DNA from: Sulfitobacter aestuariivivens | GTDB taxonomy: Bacteria; Pseudomonadota; Alphaproteobacteria; Rhodobacterales; Rhodobacteraceae | Direction of reading: 5' to 3' | Assembly (NCBI RefSeq): GCF_014763045.1 | Contig: NZ_JACTAG010000002.1 | Location: 868,001-932,000 of the forward strand | DNA: 64,000 bases | Shown: one piece after another, positions 29,403 to 41,291 of the stretch | Numbering within the stretch: the first letter of the stretch is position 1 | Layout of the letters: each line of letters starts with the position of its first letter | Program-made: the position numbers and the translations under genes | Notes under the pieces: generated by a model | Told to the model about the DNA's origin: nothing | Database searches by the model: none | Seen by the model: only the letters and a program-made list of their open reading frames with translations

Positions 29403-30254
29403 ATGCCGGAACTGCCAGAGGTGGAAACCGTACGCCGGGGGCTTGTGCCCGTGATGGAGGGTGCGACGATAGCGCGGGCGGACGTGAACCGGCCTGACTT
29501 GCGGTGGCCGTTTCCGGCGCGCATGGCCGAAAGACTGAGCGGACAACGTGTTGTCCAGCTGCGGCGGCGATCCAAGTACATATTGGCTGACCTTGCATCT
29601 GGGGAATCGCTGCTGATTCACCTGGGGATGTCGGGGCGGATGCTGATTTCCGGTGATCCGCTTGGACAGTTTGTACATGATCACCCTGCGCCTGAGAAAC
29701 ATGATCATGTGGTGTTCCATATGGGCAACGGGGCACGCATTACCTTCAACGATCCGAGGCGCTTTGGCGCGATGGACCTGATTGAAACTGCGTCGGCACC
29801 TGCGCACAAACTGCTGGCGGTTCTGGGGCCCGAACCGCTGGGCAACGGGTTTCATGAGGCCCATCTGATTGCCGCCCTCAAAGGGCGCAATACGCCGATC
29901 AAATCTGCGTTGCTGGATCAGCGCATCGTGGCCGGTTTGGGAAATATCTATGTCTGCGAGGCGCTTTACCGCGCGCGCATCCATCCAGCGCGCAAGGCTG
30001 GCCGGATCTCGACGGAACGGGTCGCAGCGCTTGTGCCAATCATCCGGGCGGTGCTGGATGAGGCGATCGACGCAGGGGGTTCCTCGCTGCGGGATTTCAG
30101 GCAGGCAGACGGCGAACTGGGTTACTTTCAACATCGCTTTGATGTGTATGGCCGCGAAGGTGCGCCATGCCGAACACCGGGCTGTGACAGCGTCATCCGG
30201 CGGATTGTGCAATCTGGACGGTCTTCATTCTATTGTCCGACATGTCAAAGATAA
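29403..30254 (+). CDS. mutM: formamidopyrimidine-DNA glycosylase
   Basis: MutM (Fpg) removes 8-oxoguanine and formamidopyrimidines and nicks the abasic site. The catalytic N-terminus [13 protein letters not shown] is intact (Pro2, Glu3). The H2TH region includes [20 protein letters not shown], and the C-terminal zinc finger uses CRTPGCD and FYCPTCQR. The 283-residue length is typical. AAAGG precedes the ATG. Confidence 0.97.
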   Translation: MPELPEVETVRRGLVPVMEGATIARADVNRPDLRWPFPARMAERLSGQRVVQLRRRSKYILADLASGESLLIHLGMSGRMLISGDPLGQFVHDHPAPEKHDHVVFHMGNGARITFNDPRRFGAMDLIETASAPAHKLLAVLGPEPLGNGFHEAHLIAALKGRNTPIKSALLDQRIVAGLGNIYVCEALYRARIHPARKAGRISTERVAALVPIIRAVLDEAIDAGGSSLRDFRQADGELGYFQHRFDVYGREGAPCRTPGCDSVIRRIVQSGRSSFYCPTCQR

Positions 30255-30318
30255 CTTGAAACACACAGCGCGCGTGGTATGCAGATTGGTCTGAGCGCAA
30301 CCAACGGGAGACCCGTGC

Positions 30319-31095
30319 ATGGCTTACGAGACGATCATTCTGGATGTGGACAGCCACGTCGCCCTGATCACCCTGAACCGGCCGGATGCGCTCAACGCGC
30401 TCAATGACCAGTTGATGAGCGAACTGGCCGATTGCCTGAAAGGCTGCCAAGAGAACGAAAAAGTGCGGTGCATCGTGATCACCGGCTCTGAAAAGGCATT
30501 CGCCGCCGGGGCCGACATTGCCATGATGCGCGACAAGACCTTTGTCGAAGCCTTCTCGGGCGATTTGTTCACGCCTGAGACAGATCAGTTCATGCGCATC
30601 CGCAAGCCCATCATTGCTGCTGTTTCCGGCTATGCGCTGGGCGGTGGCTGCGAACTGGCGATGATGTGCGATTTTATTATCGCGACAGAGACGGCCAAGT
30701 TTGGTCAGCCAGAGATTAATCTTGGGGTGGTCGCCGGTATTGGTGGAACGCAGCGCCTGACGCGCCTTGTGGGTAAGTCCAAAGCGATGGACATGAACCT
30801 GACAGGTCGTTTCATGGACGCCCAGGAGGCAGAGCGGTCAGGTCTGGTCAGCCGCATTGTCCCCGTCAAAAAGCTGATGGAAGAGGCGCAGGGCGCGGCG
30901 CAAAAGATTGCAGAAAAATCGATGATTTCGGTCATGGTTGTGAAAGAAGCGGTCAATCGCGCATACGAGGTTCCGCTGCGGGAAGGCCTGCTGTTCGAAC
31001 GCCGGGTTTTCCATTCGCTCTTTGCCACCGAAGATCAGAAAGAAGGCATGACCGCCTTCCTCGAAAAGCGCGAAGCCCAATTCCGCGACAAGTAG
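30319..31095 (+). CDS. enoyl-CoA hydratase
   Basis: This 258-residue crotonase-fold protein hydrates 2-enoyl-CoA in beta-oxidation. The oxyanion-hole segments are [13 protein letters not shown] (near 60) and [15 protein letters not shown] (near 105). The two usual catalytic glutamates lie in [17 protein letters not shown], near residues 133-145. GGGAG precedes the ATG. It follows mutM co-directionally by 64 bp, with no functional link evident. Confidence 0.92.
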   Translation: MAYETIILDVDSHVALITLNRPDALNALNDQLMSELADCLKGCQENEKVRCIVITGSEKAFAAGADIAMMRDKTFVEAFSGDLFTPETDQFMRIRKPIIAAVSGYALGGGCELAMMCDFIIATETAKFGQPEINLGVVAGIGGTQRLTRLVGKSKAMDMNLTGRFMDAQEAERSGLVSRIVPVKKLMEEAQGAAQKIAEKSMISVMVVKEAVNRAYEVPLREGLLFERRVFHSLFATEDQKEGMTAFLEKREAQFRDK

Positions 31096-31504
31096 AGCCC
31101 GGCCACCGGCGAGTGACGCACGACGGCTGTGCGGGACAAAGTTGCCGTTGAAGCTGTGCCCTCTAATAGCCGTGCAGTGACAGACCTTGGGCTGGCGCAT
31201 CCTGCCATTGCCCGCTGCCACTTAATGGTGGCCAAGCACAATCTAACCCATCAGCGTTGCCCTTGGATTGGCCAAAGCGCCAGACCGGGGAAAGGTCTGT
31301 CGCTGCACGGCGGGCTGAAGCCCTTGATTCCGTGCAGGGGGATCAAATCAAGGGCTCTCTGCCGCCATACGGTAATCTACATTCATCACGCACGCTGCTG
31401 ATCGTGGCCAAATTTGCGCTATGCGGACGAAGCTGACATTCAACATTACGTATTGTAGGTTGCTCTAAACACAGGGGCACCGCGACGGGTTATGGAGGGA
31501 TAGA
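31096..31504. other. 409-bp stretch without a convincing gene
   Basis: Short frames here lack ribosome sites or recognisable domains. The stretch holds a partial copy of the serC-serA palindrome (CGGCGGGCTGAAGCCC, 31306-31321). The last ~100 bases are more AT-rich and should contain the promoter of the next gene. Confidence 0.5.
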
Positions 31505-32131
31505 GTGAAATTTGAAGAAGAAATTCACGACCTGGGTCGCTTGCGGGAACTTCTACCCTTCAGTGAATCTGCTCCAGCCGCTCTGAAAGTCTCGGATCGT
31601 CTGAATGAAATTGGGCGAAGGTTTATCGGCCTCTCACCGTTTATTATCATAGCCACAAAGGACAAGAATGGGCTCATGGATGTCACGCCGAAAGGCGACC
31701 CCGCTGGTTTCGTCAAAGTGCTTGATAACAAGACACTCGCAATACCTGAACGCCTCGGAAACAATCGCGTTGACGGCTTCTGCAACATTCTAACTGACCC
31801 AAACGTCGCGCTGATTTTCATTGTTCCCGACCACAACTTTACTCTGCGTATCGCAGGCAAAGGACGGATCGTACGTGACGGAGCACTCTGTTCAAAGATG
31901 GCTGTGAATGGAAAAGAGCCAGAGCTTGCGCTTGTCGTCGATATTGAAGAAGCGTTCATGCATTGCTCAAAATCCCTAATCCGCTCAGGGATATGGCGCG
32001 GCGAAACCTGGCCTGAACGTGGAACAGCGCCCCGGCTTGCCGACTGGCAGGTCACAGTCGTAGACGATGGCCGAACCGTTGACGAAGTTTTTGCCAAGCA
32101 GGACCATGACGAAAAAACCCGGATGTATTGA
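31505..32131 (+). CDS. pyridoxamine 5'-phosphate oxidase-fold protein
   Basis: The 208-residue product fits the flavin-binding split-barrel (PNPOx-like) family of the MSMEG_1061 type. Visible features are FIIIATKDKNGLMDVTPKGDPAGFV, LAIPERLGNNRVDGFCNIL (cofactor-binding strand) and MHCSKSLIRSGIW near the C-terminus. Such proteins bind FMN or F420 and have varied reductase roles, so no substrate is claimed. It starts at GTG 31505 with GGAGGGATAG just upstream. Confidence 0.85.
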   Translation: MKFEEEIHDLGRLRELLPFSESAPAALKVSDRLNEIGRRFIGLSPFIIIATKDKNGLMDVTPKGDPAGFVKVLDNKTLAIPERLGNNRVDGFCNILTDPNVALIFIVPDHNFTLRIAGKGRIVRDGALCSKMAVNGKEPELALVVDIEEAFMHCSKSLIRSGIWRGETWPERGTAPRLADWQVTVVDDGRTVDEVFAKQDHDEKTRMY

Positions 32132-32241
32132 GACCGGATAAGCTGGTAGGTTTGGGCTCATTCCGGCCATCCGACGCTTTCGATCAGGTTTGCAGGCAAC
32201 TAAGATGCCCAAAAAGGCGGCTCAGCGGACGAAGCAGCAGT

Positions 32242-32703
32242 TCACGCTTCTTGTTCCGACCATTGTGCGGCTGTTTCGCGAACATCATCGGGGATTTCCG
32301 CCGCTCTCCGCGTCTCAAGGCTCAACAGCACGCACTTAAAGACAGTCTCGAAAGCGACGGTGCCGCCTGCTGACCTGATCAGCCGATGTCGGAACGTCAT
32401 GGATTTAGAGCCAATCTCCATGACAGAGGTCTCCAACCTAATCGCATCGCCTGCAGACAGTTCAGCACGAAAGTCGCTCTGAGCATTTACGACTGCAAAA
32501 GAAAGTCGTCGACCGTCTCGCATATCATTTGCAGTCAGTCCCATTTCTGACTGGATTGCAAAAACACCATCGGAACATGCTGCAAAGTACCGGGACACGT
32601 TCATATGGCCGAGGAAATCACAATCAGACGGATCAACCACCGAACGAAATGAAGTCATTGCTGGCATAAGCAGACACCCAATTGCTGTTCGGGGATCATA
32701 CAC
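32242..32703 (-). CDS. acyl-CoA thioesterase (4HBT hotdog fold)
   Basis: The product is a single hotdog-fold domain of the 4-hydroxybenzoyl-CoA thioesterase type. The active-site helix is DPSDCDFLGHMNVSRYF, with the catalytic aspartate and the HMN turn. A GTG at 32703 has AGGAGGA 6 bases upstream and gives 153 aa; an ATG at 32667 (MPAMTSFRSV) would also give an intact domain. The native acyl-CoA is unknown. Confidence 0.8.
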   Translation of the reverse strand: MYDPRTAIGCLLMPAMTSFRSVVDPSDCDFLGHMNVSRYFAACSDGVFAIQSEMGLTANDMRDGRRLSFAVVNAQSDFRAELSAGDAIRLETSVMEIGSKSMTFRHRLIRSAGGTVAFETVFKCVLLSLETRRAAEIPDDVRETAAQWSEQEA

Positions 32704-32975
32704 TATGAATCCTCCTCCCAAAAGTCAGCTTGGAGTAGGGATGCTGCCGTTCGGCCAAACCGCAGCATTCAGCACCCTGGGCTCATAGCTGTGTTTCCCC
32801 GCGCAAGATCGGACCCAGAGGATCGCGCTTTGGTCGGTGCTGACGCACGACAAAAGCCATGTGGGCACTGGAACCTCCCGCCGCATGCATCACGGACTTT
32901 TGGGCGACCGCACGAAAGGGGCCATTAACGATCTGGTAGCAAAGAAGGGCGGGCGCTGTGTTAACCGGGGCCGAT

Positions 32976-33028
32976 CGGTCTGAAATACCGACGTGATAAC
33001 GACGTAATACCGACGTGGTACCGACCGG
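32976..33028. repeat. iterated ACGTCGGTATT-type repeat, copy 1
   Basis: Read on the minus strand, three near-identical 11-12-base units (CACGTCGGTATT, ACGTCGTTATC, CACGTCGGTATT) stand head to tail, flanked by GGTCGGTACC and CAGACCG. A very similar triple array occurs at 56844-56886. Confidence 0.7.
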
Positions 33029-33098
33029 CGATTCCCCAACAATCGTGGCCCTTTTTGTTCAGACCTCCTCTGCGCCGCCGATACCGTTGCGCGCGCCC

Positions 33099-33128
33099 TT
33101 TACAAATCGCGCCAAATCCCGCTATACG
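33099..33128 (+). promoter_or_regulatory. probable rpsT promoter
   Basis: A TTTACA -35 (33099-33104), 18-bp spacer and TATACG -10 (33123-33128) precede rpsT by about 110 bases. This is the best housekeeping-type match in the spacer; no expression evidence. Confidence 0.45.
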
Positions 33129-33241
33129 GCCCGTCAGACATGCGCGTGCAGCCCGCTCAGGCTAGAATCACCTTCCCGGTTTGTCCGGCATTGGGTTTGG
33201 CATCACGTGCCCCAACTGAACAGATATGAAGGTCGATCCGC

Positions 33242-33505
33242 ATGGCAAACTCCCCTCAGGCGAAAAAACGCGCCCGTCAAAACGAAAAACGTTTTGCAAT
33301 CAACAAGGCGCGTCGTTCGCGCATCCGTACACACCTGCGTCGTGTTGAAGAAGCGATCGCTTCCGGCGACAAGGACGCGGCGACAACCGCCCTGCGTGCG
33401 GCGCAGCCCGAGTTGATGCGCGGCGTGACCAAGGGTGTATTCCACAAGAACACCGCTGCACGAAAAATGTCCCGTCTTTCCGCTCGTGTGAAAGCACTTG
33501 GTTAA
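33242..33505 (+). CDS. rpsT: 30S ribosomal protein S20
   Basis: Small basic protein of 87 residues, full length for S20, that binds 16S rRNA in the small subunit. It opens [17 protein letters not shown] and ends [12 protein letters not shown], both typical. AAGG precedes the ATG. An intrinsic terminator follows at 33551-33579. The rpsT-dnaA neighbourhood is common in Rhodobacterales. Confidence 0.97.
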   Translation: MANSPQAKKRARQNEKRFAINKARRSRIRTHLRRVEEAIASGDKDAATTALRAAQPELMRGVTKGVFHKNTAARKMSRLSARVKALG

Positions 33506-33550
33506 CGGACAAAGGCCATAACGCCCGAATCGGGCTAATGGTTTGATTAG

Positions 33551-33579
33551 AAAGGCATCGCTCTGCGATGCCTTTTTTT
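33551..33579 (+). terminator. intrinsic terminator of rpsT
   Basis: AGGCATCGC-TCT-GCGATGCCT is a perfect 9-bp stem with a 3-base loop, extended by A/T pairs and followed by seven Ts. Confidence 0.9.
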
Positions 33580-34039
33580 GTGGGCGATGAGTCTCAAAAA
33601 TCCGGCGGAGATTCTTTTGCATAAAAGGCTGAGTCAAGTTTGAAGATATGTTGAAGCGACGCGTTCAAACTTGCTAGGACTGTCTTGCGATTCACGTCGC
33701 ATGGGGGGACAGGCCCTGGGGATAAACCCGGCAAGGACTATAGTCGGGAACGTCTTTGGGAGCGTGGGGCGGACAATCTGATTGATCCGCTGAACGATTT
33801 GCAAGTGGCACTGCCAGTTCATTTGCCCTGTCATAATTCTTAGCTACGGGCGGTGATGCCTGGTGTGGTGGACTGGCCAGCAAGAGCCAGTGCGCAACCG
33901 GGGAGAGTGTCTGTGTGATTGTCTGCTGTGTACCGACCGGATCCCCTTTGGGAGCTAAGATCGGACGATGGTCCAGTGGAATTGGTGTAAGCCACGCTGT
34001 GGGACAGGCGGGGCACAATAGAAAGGGACGGCTGAGTAC
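33580..34039. promoter_or_regulatory. dnaA upstream region with one DnaA-box-like site
   Basis: The rest of the 534-bp rpsT-dnaA spacer has no convincing gene. One DnaA-box-like 9-mer (TGGGGATAA, 33716-33724, one base from TGTGGATAA) occurs. No cluster of boxes or AT-rich unwinding tract is seen, so this looks like the dnaA control region rather than an origin. Confidence 0.45.
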
Positions 34040-35395
34040 ATGACGCAGGATGATTGGGGTAATATCAAGCAGCGGCTGCTCAAAACAATGGGGCAAAACA
34101 ACTTCACCACATGGATTGATCCACTGGTACCCGGATCCGTGACCGACGGTATCGCGACCCTGCAGGTCCCCACGAATTTCTTTGGCAACTATGTCAGCCA
34201 GAACTTTTCCGATCTCATTTTGCACGAGCTGCGCAACGAAGGCGTTGACGCGTCGCGCCTGAATTTTGCGCTGACCCCGAAAACCTCAAATAACGCTGTT
34301 AAATCAAGCTCGCCTGTGGCGGCAGCCCCGAAGGCCGAGAAACGAGGCAGCCCGGTCACGACGGCTCCACTTGATCCACGATTCAGCTTTGACAACTTTG
34401 TCGTCGGCAAACCCAATGCATTGGCACATGCCGCTGCAAAGCGCGTGGCCGAAGGCGGCCCTGTGACGTTCAATCCCTTGTTTCTTTATGGCGGTGTCGG
34501 CTTGGGCAAGACGCACCTGATGCATGCCATTGCGCAGGAACTGCGTATGCGCAAGCCGGACATGAATGTTCTCTATCTGTCGGCAGAACAGTTTATGTAT
34601 CGGTTTGTTCAGGCGTTGCGCGATCGCAAGATGATGGATTTCAAGGAAATTTTTCGATCTGTCGACGTGCTGATGGTCGATGATGTGCAATTCATTGCGG
34701 GCAAGGACAGCACGCAGGAAGAGTTCTTTCATACTTTCAATGCACTGGTAGATCAGCACAAGCAGATCATCATCTCGGCTGATCGGGCGCCCACCGACAT
34801 CAAAGATCTTGAAGACCGGGTGAAATCGCGTCTTCAGTGTGGTCTTGTGGTTGATCTGCACCCGACGGATTATGAGCTGCGTCTGGGCATCCTTCAAAGC
34901 AAGGTGGAAATGCAGCGCAAGACCTACCCGGGCTTGGAAGTCGATGAAGGCGTGCTGGAATTCCTCGCGCATCGCATCACCTCAAACGTCCGGGTGCTGG
35001 AAGGCGCGCTGACGCGTCTTTTTGCCTTTGCCTCGCTGGTAGGTCGCGAGATCAACATGGAACTGACGCAGGATTGTCTGGCGGACGTGCTGCGGGATTC
35101 AGAGCGCAAGATTTCCGTTGAAGAGATCCAGCGCAAGGTCTCTGATCATTACAATATCCGCCTTTCCGACATGATCGGCCCCAAACGGCTGCGCAGCTAT
35201 GCCAGGCCTCGTCAGGTCGCGATGTATCTGTGCAAGCAGATGACCAGTCGCTCGCTTCCTGAGATCGGTCGCCGATTTGGCGGGCGCGACCACACGACTG
35301 TCATGCACGGGGTCAAGCGTATCGAAGAGCTCAAGGTGTCCGACGGCCAGATCGCTGAGGATCTGGAACTGCTGCGCCGGGCGCTTGAATCCTGA
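34040..35395 (+). CDS. dnaA: chromosomal replication initiator protein DnaA
   Basis: DnaA binds DnaA boxes and opens the origin. Its 451 residues have the standard four domains: domain I (to about 75), a short linker, the AAA+ domain with Walker A GGVGLGKTHL (151-160) and Walker B VLMVDDVQF, and the C-terminal DNA-binding domain with the signature GGRDHTTVMHGVKRI. The start MTQDDWGNIK is family-like. It converges on a PhyH gene with 35 bp between. Confidence 0.98.
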   Translation: MTQDDWGNIKQRLLKTMGQNNFTTWIDPLVPGSVTDGIATLQVPTNFFGNYVSQNFSDLILHELRNEGVDASRLNFALTPKTSNNAVKSSSPVAAAPKAEKRGSPVTTAPLDPRFSFDNFVVGKPNALAHAAAKRVAEGGPVTFNPLFLYGGVGLGKTHLMHAIAQELRMRKPDMNVLYLSAEQFMYRFVQALRDRKMMDFKEIFRSVDVLMVDDVQFIAGKDSTQEEFFHTFNALVDQHKQIIISADRAPTDIKDLEDRVKSRLQCGLVVDLHPTDYELRLGILQSKVEMQRKTYPGLEVDEGVLEFLAHRITSNVRVLEGALTRLFAFASLVGREINMELTQDCLADVLRDSERKISVEEIQRKVSDHYNIRLSDMIGPKRLRSYARPRQVAMYLCKQMTSRSLPEIGRRFGGRDHTTVMHGVKRIEELKVSDGQIAEDLELLRRALES

Positions 35396-35430
35396 CCGTG
35401 CATCAGCGTGAAGGTGGTGCGCCGGACTGA

Positions 35431-36306
35431 TCAGGCGTACCACTTGTCATCGACATAGTGAGGGTCAGGTCTTTCGTGCAGCTCTTCGAACTTGCAGAGC
35501 CTTGGTGTCGGTCCGAGCGGTGTCGATACACCATTCTTGAACACCCATTCTCCGCGATCCGTGGTATCCGCCCGCACATAGCTGGACAGCGCAAAGGCGC
35601 GGTCTTGCTCCGACGTGTTGGGTAGCGACCCGTGCACCGTCAAGAGACCCCACAGCGCCAGATCACCCGGGTCTTGCTCAAGCCAGACGATATCATCCTG
35701 GTGAATGCCATGGGTCGCCAGCTCTTCCTGTGTGGTCAGACCTTTCATGATGGTATCACCTTCGTCTGAAAGCCCCAGATAACCCCGTTTGTGCGATCCC
35801 GGCACGACCTGCAGGCATCCGTTGTTGCGGGTCGACGGATCAATCGCCAGGCCCGCCGTTACGGACGAGGCCGCGATGTCGCGAAAGGCGTCCGGCTGGG
35901 CTCGAAAGCGGATGTCTTGATGAAACCGGTAGCCTGTCAGCCCGGCGCCGGGTGGCTTCCAGTGTATTTGCTGGGCGATTTGTTTCACCTCCCGACCCAG
36001 GATCGGTTCAAGCAAGATCCGAAACGGTTCCGAGCGACGGAATGCTTCAAAGAAGTTCGACATCCATGCCATCCAATATGCCTGGATCACGTAGCGCTTG
36101 CCAAAATCGGTTTCGGGCAGGATTTCATAGGCCAGATTCCCGTGGCGCCAGGTTGAGGGGTGCCTAAGCGCTTCGCGGTAGACGCGGTCTGCCTCTTTCT
36201 GGACGGCCAGCACCACATCGCCATCAATAAATTGCGGCACTAATGCATAGCCTTCTTCGCGGTACTGGTCGGCCGCCTGGCGCGCAATCTTGGGTGTGAT
36301 AGACAT
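35431..36306 (-). CDS. phytanoyl-CoA dioxygenase (PhyH) family oxygenase
   Basis: The 291-residue protein is a Fe(II)/2-oxoglutarate-dependent oxygenase of the PhyH family. The facial triad appears as HQD (YRFHQDIRFR) and a distal His in LLTVHGSLPN, with an arginine (DRAFALSSYVRAD) for 2-oxoglutarate. I start at 36306 (MSITPKIARQ), with GGGAG upstream; the frame opens at 36339. Bacterial members act on very different substrates, so none is proposed. It interrupts the dnaA-dnaN pair. Confidence 0.86.
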   Translation of the reverse strand: MSITPKIARQAADQYREEGYALVPQFIDGDVVLAVQKEADRVYREALRHPSTWRHGNLAYEILPETDFGKRYVIQAYWMAWMSNFFEAFRRSEPFRILLEPILGREVKQIAQQIHWKPPGAGLTGYRFHQDIRFRAQPDAFRDIAASSVTAGLAIDPSTRNNGCLQVVPGSHKRGYLGLSDEGDTIMKGLTTQEELATHGIHQDDIVWLEQDPGDLALWGLLTVHGSLPNTSEQDRAFALSSYVRADTTDRGEWVFKNGVSTPLGPTPRLCKFEELHERPDPHYVDDKWYA

Positions 36307-36481
36307 CGCGATCTCCCTCAGACGCCATGATGCTGGCACAGGTGCGCACGTCGATCAATCTGCCTGCGCCGGATCGAAATGTGACACCTCTTGCATTCAC
36401 ACCGTCAAACCCACAAAAGTCTTGTGAAGATGCGGGAAAAGGGTAGGTTGCCTGTCCCGGCAGTGTGTAGGGAGAAGGCAC

Positions 36482-37600
36482 ATGAAATTCAGCATCGAAC
36501 GCGCAGTATTGCTCAAGGCCATGGCGCAAGCCCAGTCGGTTGTCGAGCGACGCAATACCATTCCGATCCTGGCTAACGTGCTGATTGAAGCAGAAGGCAG
36601 CGACGTGTCCTTCCGCGCGACAGATTTGGATATCGAAGTTGTCGACAAAGCCCCCGCGCAGGTGGAACGCGCAGGTGCCACGACCGTATCGGCCACACTG
36701 CTGCACGAAATCGTGCGCAAACTGCCGGACGGCGCGCTGATTAACCTTACCGCGGACAGTGCCGCAGGTCGCCTGGCTGTTGAGGCGGGTCGTTCGAATT
36801 TTTCACTTGCCACGCTGCCGCGTGAAGACTTCCCGGTGATGGCCTCGTCTGAATATGCGTCCAACTTCAGCGCGGATGCGCCCGTGTTGCGGCGGCTTTT
36901 CGACAAGTCGAAGTTTGCGATTTCCACTGAAGAAACAAGGTATTACCTTAACGGCGTCTACATGCATACTGCAGAGGCGGACGGCGGCAAAGTCCTGCGC
37001 TGCGTGGCAACAGATGGTCACCGTCTGGCGCGCATTGATGCCGATCTGCCAGACGGAGCGGCGGATATGCCGGGTGTCATCGTGCCGCGCAAGACCGTGG
37101 GCGAGTTGCGCAAGCTCTTGGAGGATGACGATATGAAAATCGCCGTCTCTGTGTCTGAGACAAAGGTACGCTTTGCCACGCCCGAAATCACCCTGACCTC
37201 CAAAGTCATCGACGGGACGTTCCCCGACTACACGCGCGTCATCCCACAAGGCAACACCCGCAAGATGGAAGTGGATGCTGCTGACTTTGCTCAGGCAGTG
37301 GACCGGGTCGCGACCGTTTCGTCAGAGCGATCGCGCGCCGTAAAGTTGCAGCTGGATGAAGACCGTGTTGTGCTAAGTGTAAATGCGCCGGATTCAGGCG
37401 CCGCCGAAGAAGAACTGGCGGTTGCCTACGGCGATGAGCGGCTGGAAATCGGGTTCAACGCAAAATACCTTTTGGAAATCGCGTCGCAGGTCGATCGTGA
37501 GAATGCGGTGTTCCTGTTCAACTCTTCTGGCGACCCGACTCTGATGCGCGAGGGCAACGACATGTCTGCAGTCTATGTCGTCATGCCAATGCGTGTCTGA
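36482..37600 (+). CDS. dnaN: DNA polymerase III beta sliding clamp
   Basis: DnaN is the ring clamp that tethers DNA polymerase III. The 372-residue length and the three-domain topology are normal; it begins MKFSIERAVLLKAMAQAQSVVERRNTIPIL and ends VYVVMPMRV. GGGAGAAGG precedes the ATG. The 56-bp gap to recF holds two perfect palindromes. Confidence 0.98.
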   Translation: MKFSIERAVLLKAMAQAQSVVERRNTIPILANVLIEAEGSDVSFRATDLDIEVVDKAPAQVERAGATTVSATLLHEIVRKLPDGALINLTADSAAGRLAVEAGRSNFSLATLPREDFPVMASSEYASNFSADAPVLRRLFDKSKFAISTEETRYYLNGVYMHTAEADGGKVLRCVATDGHRLARIDADLPDGAADMPGVIVPRKTVGELRKLLEDDDMKIAVSVSETKVRFATPEITLTSKVIDGTFPDYTRVIPQGNTRKMEVDAADFAQAVDRVATVSSERSRAVKLQLDEDRVVLSVNAPDSGAAEEELAVAYGDERLEIGFNAKYLLEIASQVDRENAVFLFNSSGDPTLMREGNDMSAVYVVMPMRV

Positions 37601-37606
37601 GGGGAA

Positions 37607-37650
37607 CGGAATTTTTGAAAAATTCCGACCGTTTTCTTTGAAAGAAAACG
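37607..37650. repeat. twin perfect palindromes between dnaN and recF
   Basis: Two hairpins stand side by side: CGGAATTTTT-G-AAAAATTCCG (37607-37627) and CGTTTTCTTT-G-AAAGAAAACG (37630-37650). Each has 10-base perfect arms around a single G. They occupy almost the whole gap, ending 6 bases before the recF start. Confidence 0.75.
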
Positions 37651-37656
37651 TGTGCC

Positions 37657-38754
37657 GTGGCTAGCCTTCATCTTTCCCAACTGACGCTGTCGCATTTCCG
37701 ATCCCACAAACGGGCTGTAATGGATGTAGACGCCCGCCCCGTTGTCATCCATGGCCCGAATGGGGCTGGCAAGACCAACATCCTGGAAGCCGTGTCTCTG
37801 ATATCTCCGGGACGAGGACTGCGCCGTTCGAGCGCCGAAAACATGACTCGTCGCCCTGAAGCGTTGGGCTGGAAGGTCACAGGCATTCTGCATTCATTGG
37901 CACAGGTGCATGAAATCGAGATCTGGTCTGAGGGCGGCGCCGCGCGGCAGGTCCGCATTGACGGCAAAGCCGCGCCCCAGACCGCCCTGGGCCGTATCGC
38001 GCGGGTCTTGTGGCTGATCCCTGCGATGGACCGGCTGTGGATCGAGGGTGCAGAGGGCCGCAGGCGCTTTCTGGATCGCATGACACTGAGTTTTCTACCT
38101 GAACACGCCGACCATGCGCTGAGCTACGACAAGGCGATGCGCGAACGGAACAGGTTGTTGAAAGACATGGTGCGAGAGCCCTCTTGGTACCTCGCACTAG
38201 AGGCCCGCATGGCGGAGGCAGGTGCTGCAATCCACGCAGGCCGCCTTAAGGCGCTGGCAGCCATCGCAGAGGCGCAAGGAAATGCTCAGACGGCTTTCCC
38301 TGCCGCGACGCTCGAGTTGCAGTGCGAGATGCCCCCGGACGTGGCCACCTTTCAGGCGGCGCTTGCTGACAACCGGATGCGGGACCTTCAGGCAGGACGG
38401 ACGCTGATAGGACCACATCGTGCGGATCTCTACGGTGTTTTTGCGGCCAAGGGTGTGCCCGCGCGCGATTGCTCGACCGGAGAGCAAAAGGCGCTTCTGG
38501 TTTCTCTGATCCTCGCCAATGCCCGGGCGTTGGCAGAGGACTTTGGCGCACCCCCTTTGTTGCTGCTGGATGAGGTCGCTGCTCACCTAGATGCGGACCG
38601 TCAGGCGGCCCTTTATGACGAGATTTGCGCCCTTGGTGCACAGGCCTGGATGACCGGAACGGGGGCAGACATGTTTACCGCATTTGGGGACCGTGCACAG
38701 GTATTGGAGGTCACCGAGACGGCCGGTGAGAGTGCCGTCGCGTTCGCCCGCTGA
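37657..38754 (+). CDS. recF: DNA replication and repair protein RecF
   Basis: RecF is an ABC/SMC-like ATPase that helps load RecA at gaps. Walker A is GPNGAGKTN (about residue 33); the ABC signature region is STGEQKALLVSLILANA, and Walker B LLLLDEVAAHLD. It begins at GTG 37657 (365 aa, MASLHLSQLTLSHFRSH), which has no strong ribosome site, so coupling with dnaN or the palindromes may matter. Order dnaN-recF-gyrB is conserved. Confidence 0.95.
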   Translation: MASLHLSQLTLSHFRSHKRAVMDVDARPVVIHGPNGAGKTNILEAVSLISPGRGLRRSSAENMTRRPEALGWKVTGILHSLAQVHEIEIWSEGGAARQVRIDGKAAPQTALGRIARVLWLIPAMDRLWIEGAEGRRRFLDRMTLSFLPEHADHALSYDKAMRERNRLLKDMVREPSWYLALEARMAEAGAAIHAGRLKALAAIAEAQGNAQTAFPAATLELQCEMPPDVATFQAALADNRMRDLQAGRTLIGPHRADLYGVFAAKGVPARDCSTGEQKALLVSLILANARALAEDFGAPPLLLLDEVAAHLDADRQAALYDEICALGAQAWMTGTGADMFTAFGDRAQVLEVTETAGESAVAFAR

Positions 38755-38789
38755 CAGACACAAAATATGGTGCAAAAAGCGTGACATAG

Positions 38790-41252
<2,463 letters not shown>

Positions 41253-41291
41253 GCGGCAGCCGCAGGCCGCCACGCGCAACCAACTGTTCGC

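Larger units (their letters stand above)
32704..33241. other. 538-bp spacer before rpsT
   Basis: I see no convincing gene. The stretch holds the iterated repeat at 32976-33028 and the probable rpsT promoter at 33099-33128; the rest (32704-32975) shows nothing I can name. Confidence 0.5.

Noticed and set aside
31035..31401. Small frames on both strands after the enoyl-CoA hydratase
   Set aside because: No ribosome sites, no domain, basic/Arg-rich translation; probably spacer.
33506..34039. Chromosomal replication origin in the rpsT-dnaA gap
   Set aside because: Only one near-match DnaA box and no AT-rich unwinding region; alphaproteobacterial origins are often not next to dnaA.
33692..34225. 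177-aa minus-strand frame upstream of and into dnaA
   Set aside because: Overlaps the dnaA start on the other strand, has no recognisable domain, and is explained as a shadow.
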